The position numbers were made by a program, and so were the translations under genes. A stretch of 64,000 bases of DNA, taken from assembly GCF_018324205.1 (NCBI RefSeq), contig NZ_AP023356.1, positions 8,934,501 to 8,998,500 of the forward strand. The letters are read 5' to 3'. The stretch is from Actinoplanes ianthinogenes. GTDB taxonomy: Bacteria > Actinomycetota > Actinomycetes > Mycobacteriales > Micromonosporaceae. The notes under the pieces are model-generated. The model did not search any database. It was not told the DNA's origin and saw nothing but the letters and a program-made list of their open reading frames with translations. How positions within the stretch are numbered: the stretch's first letter is position 1; every line of letters starts with the position of its first letter. Of the stretch, positions 1 to 9,446 are shown one piece after another.

Positions 1-161
1 CCGGGTGATGCGCGACAACGTGCAGCTATCGCGACCCTAGGCCGGCCCCGGGGAGCGGGCACCGCGCCGGCACGCGTGTCGGTCCGGGCCTTCACCACTG
101 CCGCGAGCTGCCGATATTCCTACGGAAGCTCGCGCGACAGTTCGCAGGGAAGGGCCGCACG
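1..161. other. left-edge stretch without a supported gene
   Basis: Only a 12-codon reading stretch ending in TAG at 38-40 could be the tail of a gene lying off the left edge, and it is too short to identify. The rest is GC-rich leader. A purine-rich AGGGAAGGG at about 147-155 is the likely ribosome binding site of the PilZ gene that follows. Confidence 0.3.
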
Positions 162-794
162 GTGATGGGTACGACGGTGGAACAACCACAGCCGTGGGCT
201 GTGCCTTTGGTCAGTGTGTCGCTCGGCGGCGGTGCGGCGCGCACGTGCCGGGCCACCCGTCAGGCCGACGGCACGTTGCACCTCGGGCTGACCGGTTTCG
301 CGATGGTCGGGGTCGACGCCACGTTGTTGTGGACCCAGAACAACCGCGGATGCAGCATCGACGGCACGGTGATCGCCCCGCCGGCGGGCGGCCTGCCGGG
401 TGTCTACCTGCGCATCGACGGCGTCGCCGGCGGCATTCAGCGGCGGCGGACCGAGCGGGTGCGGGTGCAGATGCCGGCCGTGGTGCTTTTGCCCTCCGGG
501 CAGCTGTTCCCGGGCCGGACGGTCGATCTGTCCGCGGGTGGTGCGCACGTGACGGTCGATCTGGAGGAGATGAGCGAGGACTCGTTGATGCAGCTCCTCG
601 AGGACCTCGAACGTGATGCGCTGATCGAGGTGCAGATCGAGCTGCCGGACGGGCCGGTCGGACTCACCTGCCAGGTACGCGCCGGCGGCGACGAACCGGG
701 CGACGTCCGGCTGCTCTTCGTCAACGTGAACGCCGACGTCCGTGAGCGAGTCGCCCGATTCGTCACCGCCAGCGCGGCGACGGTTGCCGGCTGA
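162..794 (+). CDS. PilZ domain protein (c-di-GMP binding)
   Basis: This 210-residue soluble protein is a likely cytoplasmic c-di-GMP receptor. The C-terminal half carries the two PilZ ligand motifs: an arginine cluster RRRTERVR at residues 94-101 and DLSAGG at 122-127 (the D/NxSxxG motif). The N-terminal 90 residues resemble the YcgR-like beta domain that often precedes PilZ, but this is weak. GTG at 162 and ATG at 165 are adjacent; AGGGAAGGG upstream suits either. It lies about 13 kb from a GGDEF-EAL gene, so ligand supply and sensing could both be local. What it controls cannot be told from sequence. Confidence 0.85.
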   Translation: MMGTTVEQPQPWAVPLVSVSLGGGAARTCRATRQADGTLHLGLTGFAMVGVDATLLWTQNNRGCSIDGTVIAPPAGGLPGVYLRIDGVAGGIQRRRTERVRVQMPAVVLLPSGQLFPGRTVDLSAGGAHVTVDLEEMSEDSLMQLLEDLERDALIEVQIELPDGPVGLTCQVRAGGDEPGDVRLLFVNVNADVRERVARFVTASAATVAG

Positions 795-931
795 GTGCCT
801 GCCTCGCTACCGGCCCCCGCTGACGTCTGACGCGCCGAGCTGTCAGGGCGATTCCTTCGAGGGTCGGTGGTCGCGTTGCCTGAGCGCGCGCTCGGATCGA
901 GCGCGCTCGACGGCGGCCCACGTGCGCTCGG

Positions 932-3900
932 CTACCTCCTCGGTGAGCGAGATCTCGCGGTCAGTCCATTGACGCGGGCCGTGCTGTGTACGGCCAGGAC
1001 GGCGACGAGCGATCCGTCCTTGACCAGCGGCACCGCGACGCAGGCGTGGATGGAGAGCGCCGCGTGCGCGTCGCGTTGGGCGCTGTCGAATCGTTCGTCC
1101 GAGTTCAGGTCGTCGAAGACGTGCGGCTCGCCGGCCCGGAGGCGGTCAACGATCCACTGACCGAATCGCGCGATGTCGTACCTGCCGGATGGGAGTGGGA
1201 GAACGTCCTGCTCGAAGGCATCTTCGACAAGCCATTCGTCACCGGCGACCTCGGCGTAGAGGCAGCGGTTCGCGCCGAGTTGCTCTCCGAGCAGGCGGGC
1301 AGCAGTCGTCCGGACCGCCGCCGGGTCGCCGAGCGGCCGGAGCGCGTCACTCAGTTTCAGCAGGAACGCCTGCCGCTCCTCGCTCTCGCGCAGCGCCGCT
1401 TCGGCCTCCCGCCGCTCCAGGTAATCGGCTGCCTGCCGCACGACCAGATCCATCATCCGCAATCCGCGTTCGGCCGGCTTGTGCGGCGCCCCGAAGTGCG
1501 TCGAAATCATCCCGAACACGCGGCCGTCCGGGGAGACGAGCGGCGCGGATTGAACCGCGCGCACGCCCGCCGCCAGCAAGACGTCGAGCGACGGTTGTCC
1601 GGCGAACAGATCGCTCTGCTGCACGTCTTCGACGACGACCCGTCCGCGCGTGGCGAACGCCTGGCCGCATACCGCGGAATCGTTGGCTTTCACCTCGGCG
1701 AAGAACTCGAGAAACGGCGCCTCGAAGCCGTGCTGAACCGCGATCTTCAAGGTGCCGGACGCCGGCTCCAACACCTGGATATTGCCTTTGTCGGCGCCGA
1801 TCATCGCCACGGCGGTGTCGAGGATGGCCTGCAAGCCGGTGGAAAAATCGAGTGCGGGATCGGCGCATTGCTTGCCGAGTTCGTAAAGCACGGTGATCGC
1901 TTTCAGGTCCGCAGCTGTTTGCCGGTCGCGTTCGCGCAGAGCCGCCTCGGCGCGGGTGCGTTCCGCCTCTGCCCACGCACGACCCGCCAGCGCTTCGACG
2001 AGCGCGAGCTCCTCGGTCGTCCAGAGCCGCGGTTGCGGGTCGCTCACCGAGAGGACCGCGTGGAACTCGCCCTCGAGGTAGATCGGGACCGCGATGCCCG
2101 ATCCCAGCCCATGCCTCGCCATCTCGTCCACGACCCGAGCGGAGATCCGCGGGTCATTCGTGCTGTCGGTATAGACGACAGATCGCCCGGCGAGATGGTC
2201 GGAGACGAACGGGTCGTGCGGGTCGAGCGGCCAACGCGAAGGCTCGGCGCGTGTGCCGTCGGCGAGAACGATGCAGTCGGCGACGTACTCCTGTGTCTCG
2301 TGGTCGATCTCCACCCAGGCGGCGCGGCGCGCCTGGAGTCGTTCGATCATCATCCTGCATGCGGTCTCCGCGACGGCTTCCGGTTCGGACAGGCCGCGGG
2401 CGGTGTCCGAGAACCTGACGAGGAACTCGTTCAGCTCGAACGCGCCTCTCCGCGTGCGCGCCAGCTCGAGCTGACCGGCCACACGTGCCACGAGCTCGCG
2501 CGCCGAGAACGGCTTGACGATGTAGTCGTCCGCGCCGGCCAGCAGGCCCTCGATCGCCGACTCCTCACCGGCCCGTGCCGTGACCAGCACGACCGGGATC
2601 CCGCTCAGGCCCGCGTCGTTGCGCAGCTCGCGCAGCAGCGCGAAGCCGTCCAGGCCCGGCATCATCACGTCGGCGAGGACGAGATCCGGCGGGTCGCGGC
2701 GCGCGAGGGCAAGGGCCTGTGCGCCGTCCGCCGCAATCGCCAGCTCCCAGTGCGACGCCAGCAGACGCGCCAGATAGTCACGCATGTCCTGGTTGTCGTC
2801 GACGACCAGGATGTGCGCCGCCGGGGCGTACCCGCCGAGCTCGTGCCGGGCCGTCCCGTCGTCGGCGAACAACTCCGCCGCGGGTGCGTCACCCCAGCTC
2901 GAGGCCTCCTCGGCCATCGCGGCCGCGACCTGCAACGGCGGGTCCGCCGACGGCGCCGCGTCCGACGCCACGGGCCGCCGCCTGGAGGGTATCCAGATCG
3001 TGAACGTCGTCCCCTCTCCCACGGTGCTGGTGACCCGGACTCGCCCGTGATGGCGGCGCACCAGCTCATCGACGAGGGCCAGCCCGATCCCCGCCCCCTC
3101 GTGCGTGCGCGCACGTGTGTCCCGCACCCGGTGGAAGCGCTTGAAGACGTGCGGCAGCTCCTCCTGGGGAATGCCCACCCCGGTATCACGGACGACGAGC
3201 TCGGCGTGCTGGGGCAACGCGCGCAACGTGACCCGGACCCCGCCCTCGAAGGTGAACTTCAACGCGTTCGAGACCAGGTTGGAAACGATCTTCTCCCACA
3301 TCTCGGCGTCCACCCAGACGGGCTCGGGCAGCGGCGCGATCTCGGCATCGAGTCTCACTCCCGCGCGGCGGGCGGCACTCTCGAACTGGGCGACGATCTC
3401 CCGGGTGCGCTCGGCGAGATCGACCGGCGCGAACGTCGCCCGCAGGCGTCCCGCCTCGATCTGCGAGAAGTCCAGCATCGTTCCGACCAGCCGCAGCAGC
3501 CGGCGCGCGTTCCGGCGCACCAGGTCGATATCGGCCCGCTGCTCCGGCTTGAGACCGTCGCCGTCCCGGCCGAGCTCCTCCAGCGGGCCCAGCATCAGCG
3601 TCAACGGCGTCCGGAACTCGTGCGAGACGTTCGAGAAGAACTCCGTCTTGGCCCGATCCAGGTCCGCCAGGCGCTGCAGGCGTTCTCGCTCCCGCTGCCG
3701 CGCGTGCGCGTCCGCCATCCGGGCCGCCACGGCATCAGCGACGAGAGTCAGGAACCCGCTGTACCCCTCGTCGAAGACCAGGTAGCGGTCGACCCCGAAG
3801 ACCAGCGCCCCGACCACCCGGTCATTGGCTTCGTCATGGAGGGGGTGCACCACGGCGATCTCGGGTGCCGGCCGGTCGGCGGCGACGACGTGTCCAGGAA

Positions 3901-5296
3901 AGCGCGTGGCCAAGTCGTCGACCGTGACCGGCTCGGTCAACTGGCCCAGTGGCCAAGCAGCACCTGGCGCCAGCCGCAAGTGGCGGGGCGCCAGCGGCGA
4001 GCCCTCCTCCACCCCGACCGCGCCGACCAGACCCGCACCTGTTGCCTGGGCATCGAGGAGATAGGCGATGGCGTAGACGACGTCGGCCGAGCCTGCCATG
4101 ATCTCCAGCGCCTCGGCGAGTGCTTGCCGGCGGCTCCCGGCGCGGGGCGCGCTCGCGAGCGCGTCGAGCACCGCCAGCCGCCGGGCCGACAGCACTTCCG
4201 CCGTGCCGTCGGTGATCGTGCGCAGGATGCCGCCGACCGTCCCATCGAACTCATAGATGGGGACGTCGGTCAGGTTGAACCAGATCTGCCGCATCCGGCC
4301 GTTGACGAGGTAGGTGTAGCTGGCCTGCGGGTGGCGGGCCGACGCGCCCGCCAGCACCTGGTCGTAAACGACGCGAGACTGCTCGAAGACCTCCGGGAAC
4401 AGCTCGCGCGTCGGTCGCCCGAGCACCTCGGCCTCACGCCCCGGCAGGAAGGGAAGCGCGTGGTCGTTGTTGAACCACAGGAAGTCCTTCCCCCACAGCA
4501 CGTAACCGGGATCGGGGCTGGCCATCATCACGCGGAGAACGGATCTCAGCGTCGGTGACCACCCACTGACCGGTCCGAGGCGCGTGCGGCTCCAGTCCAG
4601 CACAGCTGCCTGGCCGGCCATCACGCCCTCGTTACCGAAGGTGGCTCGAATCGCCTCCGCCTCACTGCGCGCAAGCGGCAGCCGCCGGCCGAGAGCGACG
4701 TCCACCAACACCGGCCCGATCTCGAACAGCGGCAGCACCAGATCCACCGCGCCCGCCGCCACCGCCGCGGCGGGCATCGAGGGCTGCTCCGCCGTGTCCT
4801 CGCTCTGCGCGATCACCCGCCCGCCTGCCGCGCGCACGGCCGCGGCGCCCGCGGCGCCGTCGCGTCCCATCCCGGTCAGCACCACTGCGAGCGAGGCAGC
4901 GCCGAAGCTGTCCCCGACCGACGTCAACAAGGCGTCGAGCGGCCGATCCGCGAGCACGCTCTCGGCCGGGCGCACCGCACACGTGCAGTCGGGCAGGACT
5001 TCGAGCACCGACCGCGGCGGACACACCGTCACCGTCCCCGGCTCGATCCCGTCACCGCCGCGCGCCCATCGGATCGGAAGCGCGATTCGCCGAGCGAGGA
5101 TCTCGACCAGCGCGCTCCCCTGTCCACCGAGGTGCTGGGTGAGGACGATCGCCGCAGGGAAGTCCCGCGGCAGGCCACGAAGGACGGCTGACAGCGCGTC
5201 CAGGCCGCCCGCCGATGTCACCAATGCCACGACTTCGACGCCGCGCCCCTGCATGTCCTGCGCGGCGCTCCCCGAGCCGGTCGGCGGCTGCGCCAT
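932..5296 (-). CDS. giant hybrid: CheB methylesterase-like domain, PAS, GAF, histidine kinase, receiver, tandem GAFs (C-terminus frameshifted)
   Basis: A 1454-residue multi-domain sensor. The N-terminal ~200 residues are a CheB catalytic domain with the triad in TSAGG, TQHLGG and GMGRDG. A PAS domain and a GAF-like region follow, then a HisKA/HATPase core with H-box SNVSHEFRTPL, N-box NLVSNALKF and G boxes DTGVGIP and GAGIGLAL. A CheY-like receiver follows (phosphoacceptor D in VLADVMMPG), then three GAF modules joined by coiled coils. No CheR, MCP or CheW is visible, so the CheB part probably serves a non-chemotaxis role. The last GAF breaks off at VHSTA. In the next frame, down to a stop at 843-845, the expected PRQWTDREISL and AERTWAAVERAR tail is intact, so one base appears lost near 976-980. 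Confidence 0.88.
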   Translation of the reverse strand: MAQPPTGSGSAAQDMQGRGVEVVALVTSAGGLDALSAVLRGLPRDFPAAIVLTQHLGGQGSALVEILARRIALPIRWARGGDGIEPGTVTVCPPRSVLEVLPDCTCAVRPAESVLADRPLDALLTSVGDSFGAASLAVVLTGMGRDGAAGAAAVRAAGGRVIAQSEDTAEQPSMPAAAVAAGAVDLVLPLFEIGPVLVDVALGRRLPLARSEAEAIRATFGNEGVMAGQAAVLDWSRTRLGPVSGWSPTLRSVLRVMMASPDPGYVLWGKDFLWFNNDHALPFLPGREAEVLGRPTRELFPEVFEQSRVVYDQVLAGASARHPQASYTYLVNGRMRQIWFNLTDVPIYEFDGTVGGILRTITDGTAEVLSARRLAVLDALASAPRAGSRRQALAEALEIMAGSADVVYAIAYLLDAQATGAGLVGAVGVEEGSPLAPRHLRLAPGAAWPLGQLTEPVTVDDLATRFPGHVVAADRPAPEIAVVHPLHDEANDRVVGALVFGVDRYLVFDEGYSGFLTLVADAVAARMADAHARQRERERLQRLADLDRAKTEFFSNVSHEFRTPLTLMLGPLEELGRDGDGLKPEQRADIDLVRRNARRLLRLVGTMLDFSQIEAGRLRATFAPVDLAERTREIVAQFESAARRAGVRLDAEIAPLPEPVWVDAEMWEKIVSNLVSNALKFTFEGGVRVTLRALPQHAELVVRDTGVGIPQEELPHVFKRFHRVRDTRARTHEGAGIGLALVDELVRRHHGRVRVTSTVGEGTTFTIWIPSRRRPVASDAAPSADPPLQVAAAMAEEASSWGDAPAAELFADDGTARHELGGYAPAAHILVVDDNQDMRDYLARLLASHWELAIAADGAQALALARRDPPDLVLADVMMPGLDGFALLRELRNDAGLSGIPVVLVTARAGEESAIEGLLAGADDYIVKPFSARELVARVAGQLELARTRRGAFELNEFLVRFSDTARGLSEPEAVAETACRMMIERLQARRAAWVEIDHETQEYVADCIVLADGTRAEPSRWPLDPHDPFVSDHLAGRSVVYTDSTNDPRISARVVDEMARHGLGSGIAVPIYLEGEFHAVLSVSDPQPRLWTTEELALVEALAGRAWAEAERTRAEAALRERDRQTAADLKAITVLYELGKQCADPALDFSTGLQAILDTAVAMIGADKGNIQVLEPASGTLKIAVQHGFEAPFLEFFAEVKANDSAVCGQAFATRGRVVVEDVQQSDLFAGQPSLDVLLAAGVRAVQSAPLVSPDGRVFGMISTHFGAPHKPAERGLRMMDLVVRQAADYLERREAEAALRESEERQAFLLKLSDALRPLGDPAAVRTTAARLLGEQLGANRCLYAEVAGDEWLVEDAFEQDVLPLPSGRYDIARFGQWIVDRLRAGEPHVFDDLNSDERFDSAQRDAHAALSIHACVAVPLVKDGSLVAVLAVHSTARVNGLTARSRSPRR

Positions 5297-5383
5297 AACT
5301 TGTCACGCTACCGCGACCCGTGGTCGATGACACCGGCCCGGTTCGTGCCCGGGTCGAGGCCGGTACGCGGCTGCCGCGCCGGC

Positions 5384-5830
5384 TCAGCCGCCGGCGAGGG
5401 CCACGCCGTGCCGCTGGGTCACCGAGAGGATCGCTGCCATCGACTCCTCGGCGGGCCGGTCCGCCGGAACCGAGCGGGAGAAGTCGGCGAAGAAGCGTCC
5501 CGCACCGTCGCCGGAGGTGATAGCCACGAAGCGGGCGGATGCGCCGACGACCTCGAACGTGCTCGGCGTCCCGGCCGGGAAGACGACCAGCCCGCCGGGC
5601 TCCACGTCGTGCGCCTTGCCGTCGACCAGGGCGGTCACCCGGCCCTCGATCAGGAACAGCACGGCCGTCCAGGGGGAGATGTGTGGTGGCGCCATCGGCG
5701 CCGCGGGCGCGACGATCTCGAAGACCTCGAAGGTCCCGGCGGTGTCCGCCACGGTCGCCTTGAGAACGTGGTCCCCGTCGATCATGGGGTAGTGCCGTCC
5801 CTCGCCGGGCCGGACGTGGATGGTGTTCAT
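5384..5830 (-). CDS. small cupin-domain protein
   Basis: A 148-residue single-domain cupin. The start ATG at 5830 was chosen because CCGAGGAGGAGCC lies directly upstream; the longer reading frame lacks such a site. A beta-strand-rich core contains PPHISPW, FLIEGRVTALVDG and GGLVVFPAGTPSTFEV, matching the two conserved cupin motifs, although the metal-binding His/Glu set is incomplete (one clear His in motif 1). It sits between the large hybrid kinase and a LAL regulator on the same strand, with a 65-base gap to the LAL stop. The substrate is unknown. It could be a small-molecule sensor or an isomerase-like enzyme. Confidence 0.75.
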   Translation of the reverse strand: MNTIHVRPGEGRHYPMIDGDHVLKATVADTAGTFEVFEIVAPAAPMAPPHISPWTAVLFLIEGRVTALVDGKAHDVEPGGLVVFPAGTPSTFEVVGASARFVAITSGDGAGRFFADFSRSVPADRPAEESMAAILSVTQRHGVALAGG

Positions 5831-5895
5831 GGCTCCTCCTCGGGCTGGTTGAGGCCAGCCTGCCGCGGCGCGGCACCGGCGATGCGAGTAGTGCG

Positions 5896-8478
5896 CTACT
5901 CGACCCCGAGGACGCCGGCCAGCGCGCCGCGTTCGGCGACGCCGAGCTTGCGACCGGCGCGGTACAGGTGCCCTTCGACGGTCCGGACCGACACGGTCAG
6001 CCGTTCGGCGATGTCTTTGTTCGACCATCCCCGGGCGGCGAGCACCACGATCTCGCGCTCGCGGGCGGTCAGCGGCAGCGGCCGGACCGCGACGGCCAGG
6101 GCCGGGGTGCGGGCTCCGGAGCGTTCGGCCAGCTTCCCGGCGAGGGCCGCGGCGGCGAGGGCCGAACCCCGCCGCTTCTGCCCGCGGTGCACGTCAGCGG
6201 CCTGGGCCGCGGCGTCACCCGCAGCGACGAGGTCACCGAGCCGGGACCAGGCGTCGGCAGCCGTACACAGCGCCTGCCCGTCCTGGTCCGCCCAGGCCCG
6301 GGCGTGGGCGCAGGCGGCCGCGGCCCGCGGACTGAGCCCGGCCAGCGCGGTGAGACGGGGCAGCGCCGCGCCCGCGTCGCCGAACTGGACCGCGGTCTGC
6401 CAGGCGAGCACCTCGAACGCGGGAGCGCCCGTCTCCCGGGCGAGACCCGCCGCGGCGACGGCGTGCCCCCGAGCTTCGGTCGTCGAGCCCTCGGCGGCCG
6501 CTCCCCACGCCCGGGCGAGCAGATCGTCGGGCGCATAGAGCCGGTAGGCCGGATGCTGTCCGGCGGCCACGCCGGCGAGCAGGGGAGCGGCGGGTGTCGC
6601 CTGGCCGGTCTGCGCCAGGGCGGTCGCCAGCAGGGTGCGGCAGCGGAACCGGAACTCGTGCCCGGAGTCCGCCAGCCCGGCCCACGCCTCCCGCAGGGGC
6701 AGCAGCGCGTCACGGACCCGGCCCGCGGCGAGGGCGGCGTGCCCGGCGATGACCAGCCCCATCAGCCGGGCCGGACCCGGCAGGTCGGCCGACGCGGCCC
6801 GCATCCGCCGGGCCCGATCGTCGGCCCGCTCCGGCGCGCCGGCCAGGCGGTGCCCGAGCACCTGGAAGTCCGCCAGCCCGAATCCGGGAATGCCGGTCGG
6901 CACCCGGTCGGCGGTGAGCCCGCCGACGACCGCGGCCTCGTCCAGCAGCCCGGTCATCCCGGTGACGGCGGCCGCCGCGGACACGCCCGAGGCGACCAGG
7001 ATGCGAGCCAGGTCGTCGGGGAGGTCATCGTGCAGCAGCCGCGGACCGCGGGCGAGGACCAGCGGGAGTTCGCCGGTCGCGGCGGACAGGGCGAGCGACA
7101 TCGCGGCGACGTGCATCGGGGCCGCGCCGGTGCTCTCGGCCTCGGCGAGCGCGGCGCGCGCCTCGGCGGGCCGGGCCATCGTGAAGAACAGATTGCCGGT
7201 GCGGTGCAGGTGCGCCACCGCGCGCGTCCCGATGTCCGGTGGGTTCCCGGCGAGGTCCACGAGGATCGCCTCGGCCTCCTCGCCGCGGCTGAGCCAGGAC
7301 AGTGCCGAGGCGTGCACCAGCCGGGCGACCGGATCGCCGGTGGCGGCGGCCGCGCGGGCCAGCCGCTCGGCCAGCGGCAGGTCGTACATCCGGGTGGCGG
7401 CCTCGGCGGCCCGCAGGAACAGCGCGGGGTCGGGACCCAGGTCGGAGTCGAGGGTCAGCACCGCCCGCGGGATCGGGTCCGGCGCCGCCTCCAGGGTCCG
7501 CGCCACGAGGCCGCGCAGACGACGGGCGCGCAGCCGGCCCATGGCGGCCCGGCGCACCTCGCCGTACAGCGGGTGCGCCAGCCGGACGACCCGCTCGTCG
7601 GTGCGCACCAGCCCCCGGTCCTCGGCCGCCTCCAGGTCGGCGGGGGAGGTCAGCGCGGACACGGTCGGGATCGTCACCGGTTCGGCCAGCGCGACCAGGT
7701 CCACGACGTCGCGTAACCCGGCGGGGAGGTCGCCGATCTCGCGTTCCAGCAGGCCGGTCAGCTCCGGGGAGAGCGCCGGCTCGCTGGTCCACCGCCAGAT
7801 CCCGGACGCCGGGGTGAACCGGCCCGCGGACACCTCCCCGGCCAGCAGATGCCGCAGGAACAGGGGACTGCCCTGGGTCAGGGTCCACAACCGGTGCGCG
7901 GAGGCCGACTCGACCGGGCCCCCGAGCACCCGGGCGACGAGGCCCACGGTCCCGGCGGGGTCCAGCGGGGCCAGGTCCAGCCGGGGGAGATGGTCGTCCT
8001 TCCACAGCGACGTCACCGTGTCGGGAGCGGGCTCGCCGGTGCGGAGGGTGACCAGGACGGGCGCCAGCCGGCGTACCACCACGCGGTGCAGCACGATCGC
8101 GGAGTGCTCGTCGAGCAGGTGCGCGTCGTCGACGGCCAGCACCAGCGGCCGTCGCCGGGCGAGTTCGCCGAGCGCCCGGCCGATGGTCTCGGCCGCGTCG
8201 CCGGGCGGGACGGTGAGCAGTCCGGCGAACGCGCCCAGCGGGAACGGCCGGGCGGCCGTGCTGCCGTGCGCCCACACCACGTCCGTACGCCGACCGGCCG
8301 CGGCCGTCAGCACCTCGCGGGCGAGCCGGGTCTTGCCCACCCCGGCCGGACCCGCCACCACGATGCCCGCCGCACCGGGCCGGATCGCCGCCGCGGCCGC
8401 GCGCAGCTCCACGTCCCGGCCGGTGAACGGCCACGGCCGCTCGACGTGGCCAGGCCGGCGATCCTGGCCGGCACGCAC
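5896..8478 (-). CDS. LAL-type LuxR-family regulator with AAA ATPase domain
   Basis: An 860-residue transcription factor of the large ATP-binding LuxR (LAL/MalT-like) class. Walker A is GPAGVGKT (residues 43-50) and Walker B is LVLAVDDAH (about 110-120). A long helical TPR-like middle follows, and the C-terminal 65 residues form a LuxR helix-turn-helix with LTAREREIV and SNKDIAERLTVS. The GTG start overlaps the stop of the upstream MEDS-HATPase gene by one base (TAGTG), so the genes are co-transcribed and translationally coupled. The regulated genes are unknown. Position suggests that it reads the output of the anti-sigma proteins encoded ahead of it. Confidence 0.9.
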   Translation of the reverse strand: MRAGQDRRPGHVERPWPFTGRDVELRAAAAAIRPGAAGIVVAGPAGVGKTRLAREVLTAAAGRRTDVVWAHGSTAARPFPLGAFAGLLTVPPGDAAETIGRALGELARRRPLVLAVDDAHLLDEHSAIVLHRVVVRRLAPVLVTLRTGEPAPDTVTSLWKDDHLPRLDLAPLDPAGTVGLVARVLGGPVESASAHRLWTLTQGSPLFLRHLLAGEVSAGRFTPASGIWRWTSEPALSPELTGLLEREIGDLPAGLRDVVDLVALAEPVTIPTVSALTSPADLEAAEDRGLVRTDERVVRLAHPLYGEVRRAAMGRLRARRLRGLVARTLEAAPDPIPRAVLTLDSDLGPDPALFLRAAEAATRMYDLPLAERLARAAAATGDPVARLVHASALSWLSRGEEAEAILVDLAGNPPDIGTRAVAHLHRTGNLFFTMARPAEARAALAEAESTGAAPMHVAAMSLALSAATGELPLVLARGPRLLHDDLPDDLARILVASGVSAAAAVTGMTGLLDEAAVVGGLTADRVPTGIPGFGLADFQVLGHRLAGAPERADDRARRMRAASADLPGPARLMGLVIAGHAALAAGRVRDALLPLREAWAGLADSGHEFRFRCRTLLATALAQTGQATPAAPLLAGVAAGQHPAYRLYAPDDLLARAWGAAAEGSTTEARGHAVAAAGLARETGAPAFEVLAWQTAVQFGDAGAALPRLTALAGLSPRAAAACAHARAWADQDGQALCTAADAWSRLGDLVAAGDAAAQAADVHRGQKRRGSALAAAALAGKLAERSGARTPALAVAVRPLPLTAREREIVVLAARGWSNKDIAERLTVSVRTVEGHLYRAGRKLGVAERGALAGVLGVE

Positions 8479-9446
8479 TACTCGCCGCCGGCGGACAGTT
8501 CGCCGGCGACGAGCCGGACGGTGAATTCACCCGGCCCCTTCTGCAGGCCGACGTAGCCGCACGTCTGATGGGTGATCCACAGGCCCAGGCCGCCACGGGG
8601 CGCCTTCCGGCTCGGTAGCAGCCCGGCGTAAGGGTCGGTGGGCCCCGCGCCGCGGTCGCTCACAGTGACCACCACACGGTGCGGTCCGGCCCAGGCGCGC
8701 AACACCACCGGCGCCAGGCCGTGCACGATCGCGTTGGTGACGATTTCACTGACCGCGATGAGCAGATCGCTGTGGCTGTCGGCAGGCAGGTCGCTCCCGG
8801 CGGCGATCGCGGCGATCACGGTACGCGCATGGGCGCTGGTCGGCTCGACCAGCTCGACGTCCGGCGTCACCTGTTCGAGCGGGTCGCGCCAGTGGTGGAT
8901 ACGCGGCGCGCGGAGCAGCCCGAGCGGATCCTCGAAGCCGGGGTTGGCAGCGTGTACGCCCGCGTGAGCGAGGTACGGGTGGGCACGGCGAACCTCGGCG
9001 ATCACGTGAGCCGGTGCGGTGCGGGTGTCGTACGGGCAGACGCCCCACACCGGGAACTCGTCGTAGGCCTCGTTGACGGCGGCCTCGTAGCGCGCCCAGC
9101 CGTCCCACGGGGCGCCGACACCCGGGTGCGGCACGTCACCGGCGACGCGTATCTGCCTCGCGCCGCCCGCGACGTACTCGCCGAACAGCTCACGATAGGC
9201 GCGGATCGCGGCGGCCGGCCGCAGGTACTGCTGCTCGCCACCCAGGTAACGGATGCCGCTGTCCTCGCCGAGGACGTCGCGGACGAGCTGCTGGTTGCGG
9301 GCGGCGAAGGCGGACACGACGGGCTCACCCGCCTCGAGCCCTCCGGTGAAGAAGGGCACGATCACTCCCAGGAACTCCTCGTCGGAGCCGTAGAAAGCGG
9401 TCTCGTGGAAGTAGCCGGGGTGGCCGGTGGCGGCACCGGTTCTCAT
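8478..9446 (-). CDS. MEDS domain plus HATPase_c_2 anti-sigma regulatory kinase
   Basis: A 322-residue protein. The N-terminal ~180 residues form a MEDS (DcmR-like sensory) domain, beginning GYFHETAFYGSDEEF and containing IRVAGDVPHPG. The C-terminal ~130 residues form an RsbW/SpoIIAB-like ATPase with N-box SEIVTNAIVHG, D-box VSDRGAGP and G-box GGLGLWI. Proteins of this type phosphorylate STAS antagonists and sequester sigma factors. The upstream gene encodes a MEDS-STAS protein and overlaps by ATGA; the downstream LAL regulator overlaps by one base. A matched kinase/antagonist pair sharing the same sensory domain is the obvious reading, but no sigma factor is encoded in the window. Confidence 0.88.
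   Translation of the reverse strand: MRTGAATGHPGYFHETAFYGSDEEFLGVIVPFFTGGLEAGEPVVSAFAARNQQLVRDVLGEDSGIRYLGGEQQYLRPAAAIRAYRELFGEYVAGGARQIRVAGDVPHPGVGAPWDGWARYEAAVNEAYDEFPVWGVCPYDTRTAPAHVIAEVRRAHPYLAHAGVHAANPGFEDPLGLLRAPRIHHWRDPLEQVTPDVELVEPTSAHARTVIAAIAAGSDLPADSHSDLLIAVSEIVTNAIVHGLAPVVLRAWAGPHRVVVTVSDRGAGPTDPYAGLLPSRKAPRGGLGLWITHQTCGYVGLQKGPGEFTVRLVAGELSAGGE

Noticed and set aside
2..40. twelve codons ending in TAG at the left edge
   Set aside because: Too short to assign, and no conserved C-terminus is recognised.
986..4558. 1190-codon open frame on the plus strand
   Set aside because: It lies antisense to the hybrid kinase, has Arg/Gly/Pro-rich composition with no domain and no ribosome site. 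It is a GC-bias shadow frame.
5968..7716. 582-codon plus-strand frame
   Set aside because: It is antisense to the LAL regulator, low complexity and without family similarity.
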